From positions 186,001 to 250,000 of the forward strand of contig NZ_FNGF01000006.1 of the NCBI RefSeq assembly GCF_900102815.1: DNA of 64,000 bases, given 5' to 3'. Under the pieces are notes generated by a model. The model worked only from the letters and a program-made list of their open reading frames with translations. It did not search any database and was not told the DNA's origin. Shown here piece after piece: positions 34,128 through 43,303 of the stretch; position 1 is the first letter of the stretch; each line of letters starts with the position of its first letter. A program made the position numbers and the translations under genes. This stretch comes from Glycomyces sambucus (GTDB lineage: Bacteria; Actinomycetota; Actinomycetes; Mycobacteriales; Micromonosporaceae).

Positions 34128-35540
34128 TCAGTCCGTTTCCAGGACGAACGCTCGCAATTCTCCGGCCAGCGCATCGTCCACACGGGCCGTGATGACCGTG
34201 CCGTCACCTCGGTGTTCGGTCGTCAGCACCTCACCGCGCGAACGCAGGCGCGAAACCAGGTCGCCGCGCACGTACGGGATGCACACCGTCAGCGTCGTGT
34301 TCGGCTGCGGCAGCGCGTCCTCGATCGCGTCGCGGAGCTTGTCGATCCCCTCGCCCGAATGCGCCGAGACGAACACGGCGTCGGGCCAGTCGGAGCGCAG
34401 CTGGAGCATCGTGTCCGGGTCGACCAGGTCGAGCTTGTTCACCACGACCAGCTCGGGGATCTCGTCGGCCCCGACCTCGGCGAGCACGGTGCGGACCGCC
34501 TCGGCCTGGCCGAGCGGGTCTGGGTGCGAGCCGTCGATGACGTGGACGACCAGGTCCGACTCGGCGACCTCCTCGAGCGTCGACCGGAACGCCTCGACCA
34601 GCTGGTGGGGCAGGTGCCGCACGAAACCGACCGTGTCGGTCACGGTGTACTCGCGCCCCTCGGAGGTGCGCGAGCGGCGCGTCGAGGTGTCGAGGGTCGC
34701 GAACAGGGCGTCCTGGACCAGGATGCCCGCGCCGGTGAGGGCGTTGAGCAGGCTCGACTTGCCGGCGTTCGTGTACCCGGCGATGGCCACGCCAGGGACC
34801 CGGTTGCGGGTGCGCGAGTCGCGCTTGGTCTCGCGGGTGACCGTGAGCTTCGCCAGCTCGCGGCGGAGCTTCGCGACCTTCGCCCGGATGCGGCGCCGGT
34901 CGGTCTCCAGTTTCGTCTCACCGGGGCCGCGCAGGCCCACGCCGCCGTTCGAGCCGCCCTGGCGGCTCATGGCGTCGCCCCAGCCGCGCAGGCGCGGCAG
35001 CAGGTACTGGAGCTGCGCGAGCTCTACCTGCGCCTTGCCCTCGGCGCTCTTCGCGTGCTGCGCGAAGATGTCGAGGATCAGGGCCGTGCGGTCGATGACC
35101 TTGACGTTGACGGCCTTCTCCAGGGCGATGAGCTGGCCCGGGGAGAGCTCGCCGTCGGCGATCACGGTGTCGGCGCCCAGCGCCTCCACGGTGTCCTTGA
35201 GCTCCTTGACCTTGCCGGAGCCGATGAAGGTGCCGGCGTCGGGCTTGGAGCGGCGCTGGATGAGGCCGTCGACGACCTCGGAGCCGGCCGTCTCGGCCAG
35301 CTGGGCCAGCTCGTCGAGGGAGTTCTCGGCCTCCTCGATGCTGCCTTCGGTCCAGACGCCGACCAGCACGACGCGCTCCAGGCGGAGGCGCCGGTACTCG
35401 GCGTCGGTGACGTCTTCGAGTTCGGTGGAGGCGATGCCGGAGACCCGGCGCAGCGCCTGGCGCGCCTCCAGGTCCAGCTCGCCCGTCGAGGGGGCGTCGG
35501 AGGAGAGGTCTTCGCGGGTGTTCTCGTACTGTTCTCGCAT
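34128..35540 (-). CDS. hflX: Ribosome-associated GTPase HflX
   Basis: 470-residue GTPase that splits stalled or hibernating 70S ribosomes. The N-terminal domain (RVVLVGVWTEGSIEEAENSLDEL, TFIGSGKVKELKD) is followed by the Gly-rich HflX signature (GVGLRGPGETKLETDRRRI). The G domain has GYTNAGKSSLLNAL (G1), DTVGFVRHLP (G3) and VVNKLDLV (G4), with a C-terminal domain after that. I start at ATG 35540; upstream GTG codons in frame are less likely. Confidence 0.95.
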   Translation of the reverse strand: MREQYENTREDLSSDAPSTGELDLEARQALRRVSGIASTELEDVTDAEYRRLRLERVVLVGVWTEGSIEEAENSLDELAQLAETAGSEVVDGLIQRRSKPDAGTFIGSGKVKELKDTVEALGADTVIADGELSPGQLIALEKAVNVKVIDRTALILDIFAQHAKSAEGKAQVELAQLQYLLPRLRGWGDAMSRQGGSNGGVGLRGPGETKLETDRRRIRAKVAKLRRELAKLTVTRETKRDSRTRNRVPGVAIAGYTNAGKSSLLNALTGAGILVQDALFATLDTSTRRSRTSEGREYTVTDTVGFVRHLPHQLVEAFRSTLEEVAESDLVVHVIDGSHPDPLGQAEAVRTVLAEVGADEIPELVVVNKLDLVDPDTMLQLRSDWPDAVFVSAHSGEGIDKLRDAIEDALPQPNTTLTVCIPYVRGDLVSRLRSRGEVLTTEHRGDGTVITARVDDALAGELRAFVLETD

Positions 35541-35763
35541 CACCACAAGCTTGACACGCACGGGCCCCGGCGGCGAGCCGATATCGCGCACAGCGAACCG
35601 CGTCGATCCCTCCCGCACCGCGGCGCAGTGGCGGACCCCCTGGCCAGCGCGGGTCAGGGGCGGGCGCGTCCCACACGGTGGCATCATTCAAGGCATCCGT
35701 CGGCGCACGCACACGACGTGCCGAGCCGGGCGTCCACAACGAAGTGCACATCAAAGGAGCGGC

Positions 35764-37152
35764 ATGAGCACTGCCCGCCTTCCCAGCGCAGGGTTCTCCA
35801 TCACCGTCCGTCTGGCCCTCTCGGCCGACCCGGGCGCGGCCGGGCGCCTCGCCACGGTCGTCGGGCAGGCCGGGGCCATCGTCACCGCCCTCGACGTCGT
35901 CGGCTCCGACAACAAGCGCATGACCGTCGACCTCACGTGCGACACCTCCGACGCGGCGCACGCCGAGCAGGTCACCCACATCCTCGAGGCCATGCCGGAC
36001 TTCGATGTGAAGAAGGTCTCCGACCGGACCTTCCTCATGCACCTCGGCGGCAAGATCGAGGTCGCCCCCAAGGTGCCGCTGCGCAACCGCGACGACCTCT
36101 CCATGGCGTACACGCCCGGCGTGGCCCGCGTGTGCATGGCGATCGCCGAGAACCCCGACGACGCGCGCCGCCTCACCATCAAGCGCAACACCGTCGCCGT
36201 CGTCACCGACGGCTCGGCCGTCCTCGGCCTGGGCAACATCGGGCCCGCGGCCGCGATGCCGGTGATGGAGGGCAAGGCGGCCCTGTTCAAGAAGTTCGGC
36301 GACGTCGACGCCTGGCCGGTGTGCCTCGACACCCAGGACACCGACGAGATCGTCAACATCGTCGCGGCCCTGGCGCCGACGTACGGCGGCATCAACCTGG
36401 AGGACATCGCGGCGCCGCGCTGCTTCGAGATCGAGGCGCGGCTGCGCGAGCGGCTCGACATCCCCGTCTTCCACGACGACCAGCACGGCACGGCGATCGT
36501 GGTGCTCGCGGCGCTCACCAACGCGCTGCGCGTGGTGGGCAAGGACTTCAAGGACGTGCGCGCCACGGTGGTCGGCTGCGGCGCGGCCGGGACCGCGATC
36601 ATGCGGCTGCTGGAGAAGGCCGGGATCGGCGACATCATCCCCGTCGACCGCGACGGCGCCCTGCACGCCGGGTTCGAGACCGGGAACGAGACGTGGAAGT
36701 GGCTCGGCGAGCACTTCAACAAGACCGACTACTCCGGTGACCTCTCCGGCGCGGTCGAAGGCTCGGACGTGTTCATCGGCGTGAGCGCGCCGAACATCCT
36801 CAAGGGCTCCGACGTGGCGAAGATGGCGAAGGACCCGATCGTGTTCGCGCTGGCGAACCCGGACCCGGAGATCTCCCCCACCGAGGCGGCGCGGTACGCG
36901 GCGATCGTGGCGACCGGGCGCTCGGACCAGCCGAACCAGATCAACAACGTGCTCGCGTTCCCGGGCGTGTTCCGGGGGCTCCTCGACGCGCAGGCGCGCG
37001 ACTGGAACGACGACGCGGCCCTCGCGGCGGCGACCGCGATCGCCGACTGCGTCGGCGAGGACAAGGTCAACGCGACCTACATCGTCCCGAGCGTCTTCGA
37101 CCCCAACGTGGCCCCGGCGGTCGCGGCGGCGGTCAAGCGCGTGATGCGCTAG
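35764..37152 (+). CDS. NAD(P)-dependent malic enzyme with N-terminal ACT-like domain
   Basis: Oxidative decarboxylation of malate to pyruvate; 462 residues. ATG 35764 follows AAAGGAG. Residues about 10-85 form an ACT-like regulatory domain ([23 protein letters not shown]). The catalytic part has [16 protein letters not shown], the metal-binding segment [16 protein letters not shown], the Rossmann motif [15 protein letters not shown] and a final FANPDPEIxP-type motif ([12 protein letters not shown]). The ACT domain suggests amino-acid regulation, inferred. The gene is divergent from hflX. Confidence 0.94.
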   Translation: MSTARLPSAGFSITVRLALSADPGAAGRLATVVGQAGAIVTALDVVGSDNKRMTVDLTCDTSDAAHAEQVTHILEAMPDFDVKKVSDRTFLMHLGGKIEVAPKVPLRNRDDLSMAYTPGVARVCMAIAENPDDARRLTIKRNTVAVVTDGSAVLGLGNIGPAAAMPVMEGKAALFKKFGDVDAWPVCLDTQDTDEIVNIVAALAPTYGGINLEDIAAPRCFEIEARLRERLDIPVFHDDQHGTAIVVLAALTNALRVVGKDFKDVRATVVGCGAAGTAIMRLLEKAGIGDIIPVDRDGALHAGFETGNETWKWLGEHFNKTDYSGDLSGAVEGSDVFIGVSAPNILKGSDVAKMAKDPIVFALANPDPEISPTEAARYAAIVATGRSDQPNQINNVLAFPGVFRGLLDAQARDWNDDAALAAATAIADCVGEDKVNATYIVPSVFDPNVAPAVAAAVKRVMR

Positions 37153-37161
37153 CGAGGCGAG

Positions 37162-37198
37162 GAGCGCCCCCGGAAACCTGCGGCTTCCGGGGGCGCTC
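37162..37198 (+). terminator. Malic enzyme terminator
   Basis: A 14-bp stem (37162-37175 with 37185-37198) and a 9-nt loop, 9 bp after the stop codon. Confidence 0.85.
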
Positions 37199-37247
37199 GC
37201 GTTGTCTCACACTTTCGGGCGACAAGACCGCTGGCCACGGCGATTCC

Positions 37248-37334
37248 TGTCGGACCCCCGGGAGAGGATCGCACCTATATTTCCCCTGGGAGGGTGGGGG
37301 TTTGGGATGGTAATACTCCTAGCCCACCCACCCA
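37248..37334. repeat. Intergenic G-rich repeat, copy 1
   Basis: Begins TGTCGGACCC, then a quadruplex-like run GGGAGGGTGGGGGTTTGGG (37288-37306), a GGTAA/TAC motif, and a C-rich run ending near 37334. It aligns closely with 58838-58920. It sits between the convergent malic enzyme and dapF genes. Confidence 0.7.
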
Positions 37335-37363
37335 CGCCCTTCGGGCGGAGCGCGTCATGCGCC

Positions 37364-38155
37364 TCAGGCGCGGAAGACGCCCTCGGCCACGATCACGGCC
37401 GGGCCGGTCATGTACAGGGTCTCGTCGGTGACGGTGATGGTGAGGGTCCCGCCGGGGACGTCCACTCTGCACGTCCCGGTGTCGAGCCCGGCGTGGCTCA
37501 GCGCCACCGCGCCGACCGCGCACGCGCCGGTGCCGCACGAGGCGGTCTCGCCGACGCCGCGCTCGTGGACGCGCATGCGCACGTGCGGCGCGGTGCCGGT
37601 CACGAACTCGACGTTGACGCCCTCGGGGAACAGCGCGGCGTCGTAGCGCGGCTGGTGGAACAGCTCCAGCGCCTCCAGCTCGGCCTCGTCCCCCAGGTGG
37701 CACACCAGGTGCGGGTTGCCCATCGAGACGACCTGCCCGGGCCACGTGAAGCCCTCCACGGACGCCTCGGAGGTCGCCCCGAAGACCGCCGAGCCCATGT
37801 CGACGCGCAGCTCGTCGCCCTCCACCGTCACGGTCTTGATCCCGGCGCGGGTCGACACGGCGACCTCCGGGCCCTGCGCGAGGCCCTTGTCCAGCAGGTA
37901 GCGGACGAAGACGCGCACGCCGTTGCCGCACATCTCGGCGATCGAGCCGTCGGCGTTCCGGTAGTCCATGAACCACTCGGCGCCCGGGTCCTCGGAGGGG
38001 ACCACGCGCAGCAGGCCGTCGCCGCCGATGCCGAAGCGCCGGTCGCACATGGCCGCGACCTGGGCGTCCTTCAGCGGGAGGGCGTCTTCCAGGTCGGGGA
38101 CGATGACGAAGTCGTTCCCGGTGCCGTGGCCTTTGGCGAACTCGATGGTGGTCAC
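37364..38155 (-). CDS. dapF: Diaminopimelate epimerase
   Basis: Interconverts LL- and meso-diaminopimelate for lysine and peptidoglycan synthesis. 263 residues from GTG 38155. Both catalytic cysteines are visible: AEMCGNGVRVFVRYL and ETASCGTGACAVGAVAL. KGHGTGNDFVIV and MGNPHLVCHL complete the signature. Diverges from the CobT-like gene 41 bp away. Confidence 0.97.
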   Translation of the reverse strand: MTTIEFAKGHGTGNDFVIVPDLEDALPLKDAQVAAMCDRRFGIGGDGLLRVVPSEDPGAEWFMDYRNADGSIAEMCGNGVRVFVRYLLDKGLAQGPEVAVSTRAGIKTVTVEGDELRVDMGSAVFGATSEASVEGFTWPGQVVSMGNPHLVCHLGDEAELEALELFHQPRYDAALFPEGVNVEFVTGTAPHVRMRVHERGVGETASCGTGACAVGAVALSHAGLDTGTCRVDVPGGTLTITVTDETLYMTGPAVIVAEGVFRA

Positions 38156-38196
38156 TTGGCAATTGTGCCCCACGGCCCCCGCGCTAGCCTTGTGCC

Positions 38197-39372
38197 GTGA
38201 CACAGACGACCGACGCCGGGCCCCTCGCCGAACTGAAAGCGAAGTTCCCCAACGGAGTGTGGACGACCCGCGCGAACGCGCGACTCCAGGACGCCCTCAT
38301 CGAGGGCGCGGGTCTCGGCCGCCTCCAGGCGGCGGTCGGGTGGGCCGCCCGCATGCAGGCCACCGACGCGCCCGAGCCGTTCACGACGCCGCGGATGCTC
38401 CTGTTCGCCGGGGAGTACCCCGAGGGCTGGGACTCCGGCGACTACGCGCCCGTCGCCGAGCAGGCCGCGGCCCTGGAACGCGGCGAGGGCCCCCTCGCCG
38501 AGCAGGCCGCCCGCTCGGGCCTGCCGGTCGGCGTGGTCCGCACCGGCGCCAGCGAGGGCGCCGAGGGCCCGCTCCTCGACGAGACCGAGCTCGACGAGGC
38601 GCTGCGCCTCGGCCGCGACACCGCGAACCGGGCGATCGACGAGGGCGCCGACCTGCTCCTCATCTCGGGCCTCGGCGCCGGCGCGGTGACCGCCGCGGTC
38701 GCGGTCTGCTCGTTCATCGCCAAGGACGAGATCACGACCTTCCAGCCGCAGCTCCACGCCCCCGGCGGGTCGGTCTTCGACGCCGCGTGGATGGGCCGCG
38801 TCTCGGCGCTGCGCGACCACCTCGCGTTCAACCGCGGTTTCAAGCGCAGCCCCCAGGAGCTCATCTCGCGCCTCGGCGGCGCCGGACTCGGCGCCATGGC
38901 CGCCGCGATCTTCACCGCCGCCACGCGCTCGACGGCCGTCCTCGTGGACGGCCCGGCCGCCGTCGCCGCGGTCATGCTCGCCCGCGACTTCGGCCTCGCC
39001 GCCCCCAAGTGGTGCTACGCGCCGAACCGCTCGACCCACCCGGTCGTCGTCAAGCTCGCCAAGCAGGCCGGCCTCGCCGACGACCTCGCCCTCGAACTCG
39101 ACCTCCCCGACGGCGCCGCCCTCCCCCTCGGCTGGGACCTCATCCAGGCGGGCCTGCGCTTCTCGCAGTCCCTCCCGATGCCCGCCAAGCAGGAGCCCGA
39201 ACCCGAGCCGAACGAACCCGTCGTGGGCGGCATCGGCCCGGTCCCCACCCCCGAGGCCAGCGAGGACTCCCTCGCCGAAACCGAACCGGTAGCGGCCGAA
39301 ACCGAAGCGCCCGAGACGGAAACGGCCCCGACCGAGACCGTCGAACCGGAAGCCACCGGCGAGAAGGCTTAA
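38197..39372 (+). CDS. CobT-like protein, divergent nicotinate-nucleotide phosphoribosyltransferase homologue
   Basis: 391 residues. It aligns with CobT (lower-ligand activation of B12) in MLLFAGEYPEGWDSGDYAPV, LISGLGAGAVTAAVAVCSFI, AVLVDGPAAVAAVMLARDF and the C-terminal helices. The catalytic Glu motif of CobT (LGEGTGAALALPL type) is replaced by LDLPDGAALPLG, so the Glu is absent or Asp. The first 70 residues and an acidic tail (about 330-391) are not typical. Possibly an active variant, a regulatory homologue or another phosphoribosyl enzyme. nrdJ in this window needs B12. Confidence 0.7.
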   Translation: MTQTTDAGPLAELKAKFPNGVWTTRANARLQDALIEGAGLGRLQAAVGWAARMQATDAPEPFTTPRMLLFAGEYPEGWDSGDYAPVAEQAAALERGEGPLAEQAARSGLPVGVVRTGASEGAEGPLLDETELDEALRLGRDTANRAIDEGADLLLISGLGAGAVTAAVAVCSFIAKDEITTFQPQLHAPGGSVFDAAWMGRVSALRDHLAFNRGFKRSPQELISRLGGAGLGAMAAAIFTAATRSTAVLVDGPAAVAAVMLARDFGLAAPKWCYAPNRSTHPVVVKLAKQAGLADDLALELDLPDGAALPLGWDLIQAGLRFSQSLPMPAKQEPEPEPNEPVVGGIGPVPTPEASEDSLAETEPVAAETEAPETETAPTETVEPEATGEKA

Positions 39373-39384
39373 GCAGAAACGAGA

Positions 39385-39410
39385 TCCGGCCCGGCATTCG
39401 CCGGGCCGGA
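39385..39410. terminator. Bidirectional terminator
   Basis: An 11-bp perfect stem (39385-39395 with 39400-39410) and ATTC loop, between the convergent CobT-like gene and the membrane protein gene. Confidence 0.85.
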
Positions 39411-39424
39411 GTCGTGTCCACAGG

Positions 39425-39988
39425 TCACAGCACCGGGATCGCCGACCAGAACAGGAAGACCAGGGTCAGCGCGGCGATGCCCGCCAGGCCCAGCGCGAAG
39501 CCCCGCTCCCCGCGCCGCCAGACGAGGAACGCCAGCGCGGCCGGAGGCGCGGTCGCGGTGACGGCGAAGACCGCGAACTTCCAGTCCGACGCGCGCGATG
39601 CCTCCTCGGCGTACCGCTCCGGGCCGTCGAAAGCGCCGAAGCCGGTCACCGCGGCGTCGATCATGAACGCGGGGGCGACGCAGAACCAGACCACGCAGCA
39701 GAGGACCCAGACCGCCCGGTACCGCTTGCCCTCGGGCGACAATGCGGCCCGCACCGCGAGCAACACCACCGGCCCGGCCGCCAGTACCGGCAGGATCCAC
39801 AGGTCGAACCTCGCCCCCGCCTCGACCTCGTCCGCAGGGCAGCCGCCGGGCGGTGGATCCGGGTACGCACAGGCCATCATGGCGTCGCTGAACAGCAGGT
39901 AGAGCGCGACCAGCCACGCGACGAAGAGCAGCGGTATCGCGAGCTTCCGCGCGGCGGGCAGCGCCGCGGAACGAGGGGAGTCCGGCAC
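39425..39988 (-). CDS. Hypothetical four-helix membrane protein
   Basis: 187 residues from GTG 39988; no family recognised. Four hydrophobic segments: LAIPLLFVAWLVALYLLFSD, WILPVLAAGPVVLLAVRAA, VWVLCCVVWFCVAPAFMI and FALGLAGIAALTLVFLFW, with a fifth weaker one (FAVFAVTATAPPAALAFLVW). The loop after helix 1 has two Cys (CAYPDPPPGGCPAD) likely to form an external disulphide. Codon use matches its neighbours. Confidence 0.75.
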   Translation of the reverse strand: MPDSPRSAALPAARKLAIPLLFVAWLVALYLLFSDAMMACAYPDPPPGGCPADEVEAGARFDLWILPVLAAGPVVLLAVRAALSPEGKRYRAVWVLCCVVWFCVAPAFMIDAAVTGFGAFDGPERYAEEASRASDWKFAVFAVTATAPPAALAFLVWRRGERGFALGLAGIAALTLVFLFWSAIPVL

Positions 39989-40050
39989 CCCGGGACCATA
40001 TCGGACCGGTGCCCGCCTGCCGCCGGACCCGTGCCGGGAGCACGAGTCGG

Positions 40051-40081
40051 CTGTGGCGCCTCCCGATGGGCGGCGCCACAG
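40051..40081 (-). terminator. Terminator of the beta-mannosidase gene
   Basis: A 10-bp stem (40051-40060 with 40072-40081), 23 bp past the GH2 stop codon. Confidence 0.75.
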
Positions 40082-40104
40082 TCGCACGCGGTTCGATCCC
40101 TGTG

Positions 40105-42534
40105 TCAGTCGTTGATCGCGCGCAGGACCGGTTTCGTGGTCAAAGCCGCCGTCAGTTCGGGGGAGGCAGCGATGGCCTCGCTCGTCACCGTGAACACGGC
40201 CTGCTCGCCGGGGATGAGCGTGACCAGGGCCTTGTCGACCGTGGCGTCGGGGTCGAGGCGGTCGGGGAAGAGGCACAGGTCGCGCAGGACCGTGTCGGCC
40301 GTGACCGTGACGGCCACCCCGCCGTCGACGGCGGCGGTCTCCGCGGTGAAGCGGGCCGTGGCCCAGTCCATGTCCTTGTCCTCCTTGGTGAACCAGGTCG
40401 CGCGCGGGAAGTCCTCGCGGCCGGTCACCAGGAACTCGCCGGGAGCGGGGGCGACCTGGCCTTCGAGGACGACCTCCGCGGTGTCGCGCGGGTCGATCCG
40501 GATCTCCAGGAGCGCGCGGCCGGTGATGCGGCCCTCGGAGGTGCACTTCCAGAAGCCGATCACGCCGTTCCAGACCTCGGCGGAGTCGTTGACCACCACC
40601 AGCTTTACGCCGTCCTCGCCGTGCGGTTGGAAGGTCGCGATCCGGTCCGCGTACACGTCCCGCAAGGCGTACCAGAGCGGCTTCAGGCGCTCCTCGCCGT
40701 CGATCGCGGCCCACGAGGTCACCGGCCAGCAGTCGTTGAGCTGCCACACGACCGCGCCCGAGCAGTACGGCTGGAGCGAGCGGAAGTGCTCGATGCCGAG
40801 GCGGATCGCGCGGGCCTGGTTCACCTGCGTGAAGTACAGCCAGTCGTCGAAGTCGCGCACCGGCGGCAGGTGCGCGTCGAGGCCGCGCTGGAGCTTCGCC
40901 TGGCCGTCGGCGGCCTTCTGGTGCCACAGCATGCTCGGCGACTCGGCCTGGAGCGGCTCGTCGGTCGTCATGCGCCGCACCGTGGCCCACGTCGGCGGCG
41001 CCTGGTAGCCGAACTCGGCGACGAAGCGCGGCCGCCAGTCGCGGTAGTGCGCGTAGTCCTCCTGGTTCCACACGTCCCAGATGTGGACGGACGCGTGCGT
41101 CGGCTCGTTCGGGTGCAGCTCGCGCACCCCCGAGTACGGGCTGCCGGGCCAGTACGGGCGGGTGCCGTCGACCTCGGCCACGAGCTTCGGCAGCAGGTCG
41201 TGGTAGTACCCCGCGCCCCAGCTCAGCTCGCCCAGCGGCTCCTGCCAGTCCCAGTCGTGCCAGCCCCAGATGTTCTCGTTGTTGCCCGTCCAGGTCACCA
41301 GGCTCGGGTGCGGCGCGAGCCGCGCGAGGTTGTCGCGGGCCTCGGCCTCCACCTCCGACCAGAACGGCTCCTCCTCCGGGTATGCGGCGCAGGCGAACAG
41401 GAAGTCCTGGCCGACCATGAGGCCGAGCTCGTCACAGAGCCGGTAGAAGTCCTCGGACTCGTAGACCCCGCCGCCCCAGATCCGGACGTAGTCGATCCCG
41501 GCCGCGACGGCCTGGCGCAGCCGCCGCTCCAGGCGGGCCGCGTCGACCCGGCTGAACAGGGCCTCGTCGGGGATCCAGTTGACGCCCTTGACCCACACGG
41601 CCTCGCCGTTGATCTTCAGGACGTACGGGCGCCCGTCCGCGTCGGGCTCGGTGTCGAGTTCCACGGTGCGGAAGCCGACCCGGTGCGTCCACGAGTCGAG
41701 CTCCTCGTCGCCTGAGCGGAGGGTCACCGACACGTCGTACAGCGGCTGGCCGCCGCGGTTGTGCGGCCACCACAGCTGGGGGTCGTCGACGGCGACGCGC
41801 ACCTGCGCGGTGCCCGCGCCGGCCGGGACCGGCAGGACCGCGGTGTGCCCGCCCGCGGTGCAGACGAGGACCAGGTCGGCCTCGCCGGCGCGCTGGAGGT
41901 CGATCGCGAAGTCCACGATCCCTTGGCCGCCTTCGAGGGACGTGCGCGGGACGACCTCGGCGATCCGGGCGGTCCGCCACGTCTCCAGGCGCACGTCGCG
42001 CCAGATCCCCGCGCTCGCGAGGTTCGGCCCCCAGTCCCAGCCGAAGTTGCAGGCGGCCTTGCGGATGAAGTTCCCGGGCTCGTCGTAGGCGTTGGGCCGG
42101 TCGCCGAGCCGGTCGCGCTGGGCCTCGGCGTACGTGTACGGCGAGGTGAACGCGACTTCGAGGTCGTTGGCGCCCTGGCGGATCGCCGATCGCGCGTCGA
42201 AGCGGTAGCGGCGGTGCATGTTCGCGGACTCGCCGACGACCTCGCCGTTGAGCGAGACGCGGGCGACGGTGTCGAGGCCGTCGAAGACGAGGTCGACGCC
42301 GTCGTGGTCGCCGCCCTCGTAGGTGAACGTCGTCCGGTAGGTCCAGTCGCGGCGGCCGACCCAGGCGACGCCGCGCTCGCCCTCGTCGGTGTACGGGTCC
42401 GCGACGAGCCCGGCCGCCAGCAGGGCGGACACGACCTCGCCGGGCACGGTCGCGGGGATGGGTTCGGCGGCGGCCGGCGTCCCGGGGTCACCGGTGACGG
42501 TCCAGCCCTCGTGAAGGGTGCTCTTGGCGCTCAA
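40105..42534 (-). CDS. GH2 beta-mannosidase
   Basis: 809-residue retaining exo-glycosidase releasing mannose from manno-oligosaccharides. There is no signal peptide, so it is likely intracellular. TTG 42534 follows GGAG. The N-terminal jelly-roll shows TYRTTFTYEGGDHDGVDLVF and NFGWDWGPNLASAGIW, typical of mannosidases. The acid/base Glu is in WTGNNENIWGW and the nucleophile Glu in FVAEFGYQAPPTW. Its ribosome site overlaps the end of a permease remnant, which shows it was once the last gene of a sugar-ABC operon. Pairs with the GH5 mannanase at 44.5 kb. Confidence 0.94.
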   Translation of the reverse strand: MSAKSTLHEGWTVTGDPGTPAAAEPIPATVPGEVVSALLAAGLVADPYTDEGERGVAWVGRRDWTYRTTFTYEGGDHDGVDLVFDGLDTVARVSLNGEVVGESANMHRRYRFDARSAIRQGANDLEVAFTSPYTYAEAQRDRLGDRPNAYDEPGNFIRKAACNFGWDWGPNLASAGIWRDVRLETWRTARIAEVVPRTSLEGGQGIVDFAIDLQRAGEADLVLVCTAGGHTAVLPVPAGAGTAQVRVAVDDPQLWWPHNRGGQPLYDVSVTLRSGDEELDSWTHRVGFRTVELDTEPDADGRPYVLKINGEAVWVKGVNWIPDEALFSRVDAARLERRLRQAVAAGIDYVRIWGGGVYESEDFYRLCDELGLMVGQDFLFACAAYPEEEPFWSEVEAEARDNLARLAPHPSLVTWTGNNENIWGWHDWDWQEPLGELSWGAGYYHDLLPKLVAEVDGTRPYWPGSPYSGVRELHPNEPTHASVHIWDVWNQEDYAHYRDWRPRFVAEFGYQAPPTWATVRRMTTDEPLQAESPSMLWHQKAADGQAKLQRGLDAHLPPVRDFDDWLYFTQVNQARAIRLGIEHFRSLQPYCSGAVVWQLNDCWPVTSWAAIDGEERLKPLWYALRDVYADRIATFQPHGEDGVKLVVVNDSAEVWNGVIGFWKCTSEGRITGRALLEIRIDPRDTAEVVLEGQVAPAPGEFLVTGREDFPRATWFTKEDKDMDWATARFTAETAAVDGGVAVTVTADTVLRDLCLFPDRLDPDATVDKALVTLIPGEQAVFTVTSEAIAASPELTAALTTKPVLRAIND

Positions 42535-42539
42535 AAAGA

Positions 42540-42608
42540 CTCCTATGCCTTGATACCGGAGAGGGCTATGCCTTTGATGCTGTGCCTTCTGTTCATCACG
42601 GCACCGCT
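42540..42608 (-). pseudogene. Remnant of a MalG-type permease C-terminus
   Basis: On the minus strand this reads MNRRHSIKGIALSGIKA then stop. It repeats the last residues of the fragment just upstream (QKHFIKGIALSGIKA) with clear nucleotide similarity to 42609-42665. Probably the tail of a second permease paralogue left by deletion. Confidence 0.6.
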
Positions 42609-42609
42609 C

Positions 42610-43056
42610 CTATGCCTTGATACCTGAAAGAGCGATACCTTTGATGAAGTGCTTCTGGAAGAGGAAGAAGAACACGACCGTGGGCAGCGTAGCCATCATC
42701 GAAGCGGCCATCGCGACCCCCATCGAACCGGGGCTCGACACGATCGCGTTGCTCAGGTTCGACAGCGCGATCGGCAGGTTGAACAACTCCTCGGTGCGGA
42801 TGATGATGAGCGGCTCGTAGAGCTCGTCGGGGATGGCGTTGATGCCGGCGACGAAGAGGACCATGGTGTATCCGGCGCCGCCCCAGACGGCCATGGTCAC
42901 GAGGATCGGGATGCTCACGGCGGAGTCGGCGAGCCACGCCCGGTTCTCGCCGCCGAAGCGGCGGACGACGGTGTTGGCGAGGCCCCAGGAGTCGACCACG
43001 GTGACGTTCACTCCGTTCGCGTGAGGGGTGGTCCGGGCGCGCGGCGCCGCCCCCAC
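42610..43056 (-). pseudogene. Chimeric, truncated sugar ABC transporter permease (MalF-MalG fusion)
   Basis: 148 residues from GTG 43056. The first 85 (NVTVVDSWGLANTVVRRFGG to FVAGINAIPDELYE) match the middle of a MalF-type permease, stopping inside the EAA loop. Then, in frame, come about 65 residues of a MalG-type C-terminus (PLIIIRTEELFNLPIALSN, MAASMMATLPTVVFFFLFQK, FIKGIALSGIKA). The N-terminal helices of the first gene, its C-terminus, and most of the second gene are gone. The frame is intact but a working permease is unlikely. Confidence 0.75.
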
Positions 43057-43098
43057 TGGCTCGCGAGGGAGGTCACGCTTAACCGGGTAAGTGACCCG

Positions 43099-43148
43099 AA
43101 CCTATCGAGAGGATCACGGTCAGTCAATGTGTTGACGGCACCGTGATC
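43099..43148 (-). promoter_or_regulatory. Promoter of the permease remnant/beta-mannosidase transcript
   Basis: On the minus strand TTGACT (43127-43122), a 17-bp spacer and TAGGTT (43104-43099). An inverted repeat GATCACGGT (43112-43120) with ACCGTGATC (43140-43148) spans the -35 and may bind a regulator. Confidence 0.6.
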
Positions 43149-43151
43149 GAA

Positions 43152-43200
43152 TTGAAATGATGCATTTCGATATGTAGATGAAATCGACTGAACCGGTTCG
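43152..43200 (+). promoter_or_regulatory. LacI-regulator promoter region with operator-like palindromes
   Basis: TTGAAA (43152-43157), a 17-bp spacer and TAGATG give a weak promoter with a start near 43187. GAACCGGTTC (43190-43199) is a perfect palindrome of LacI-operator type at the start site. GAAATG/CATTTC (43154-43168) is a second inverted repeat. Confidence 0.5.
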
Positions 43201-43303
43201 CGGTGCGCGTGGGATACAGTTCGGAAGCCGGTGCCGGACCCCAGGCCCCCCCGGCGCGCGCCCTCGCCCCGGGCGCCGCACGACTGCGCTGAGAGGACCA
43301 CCG

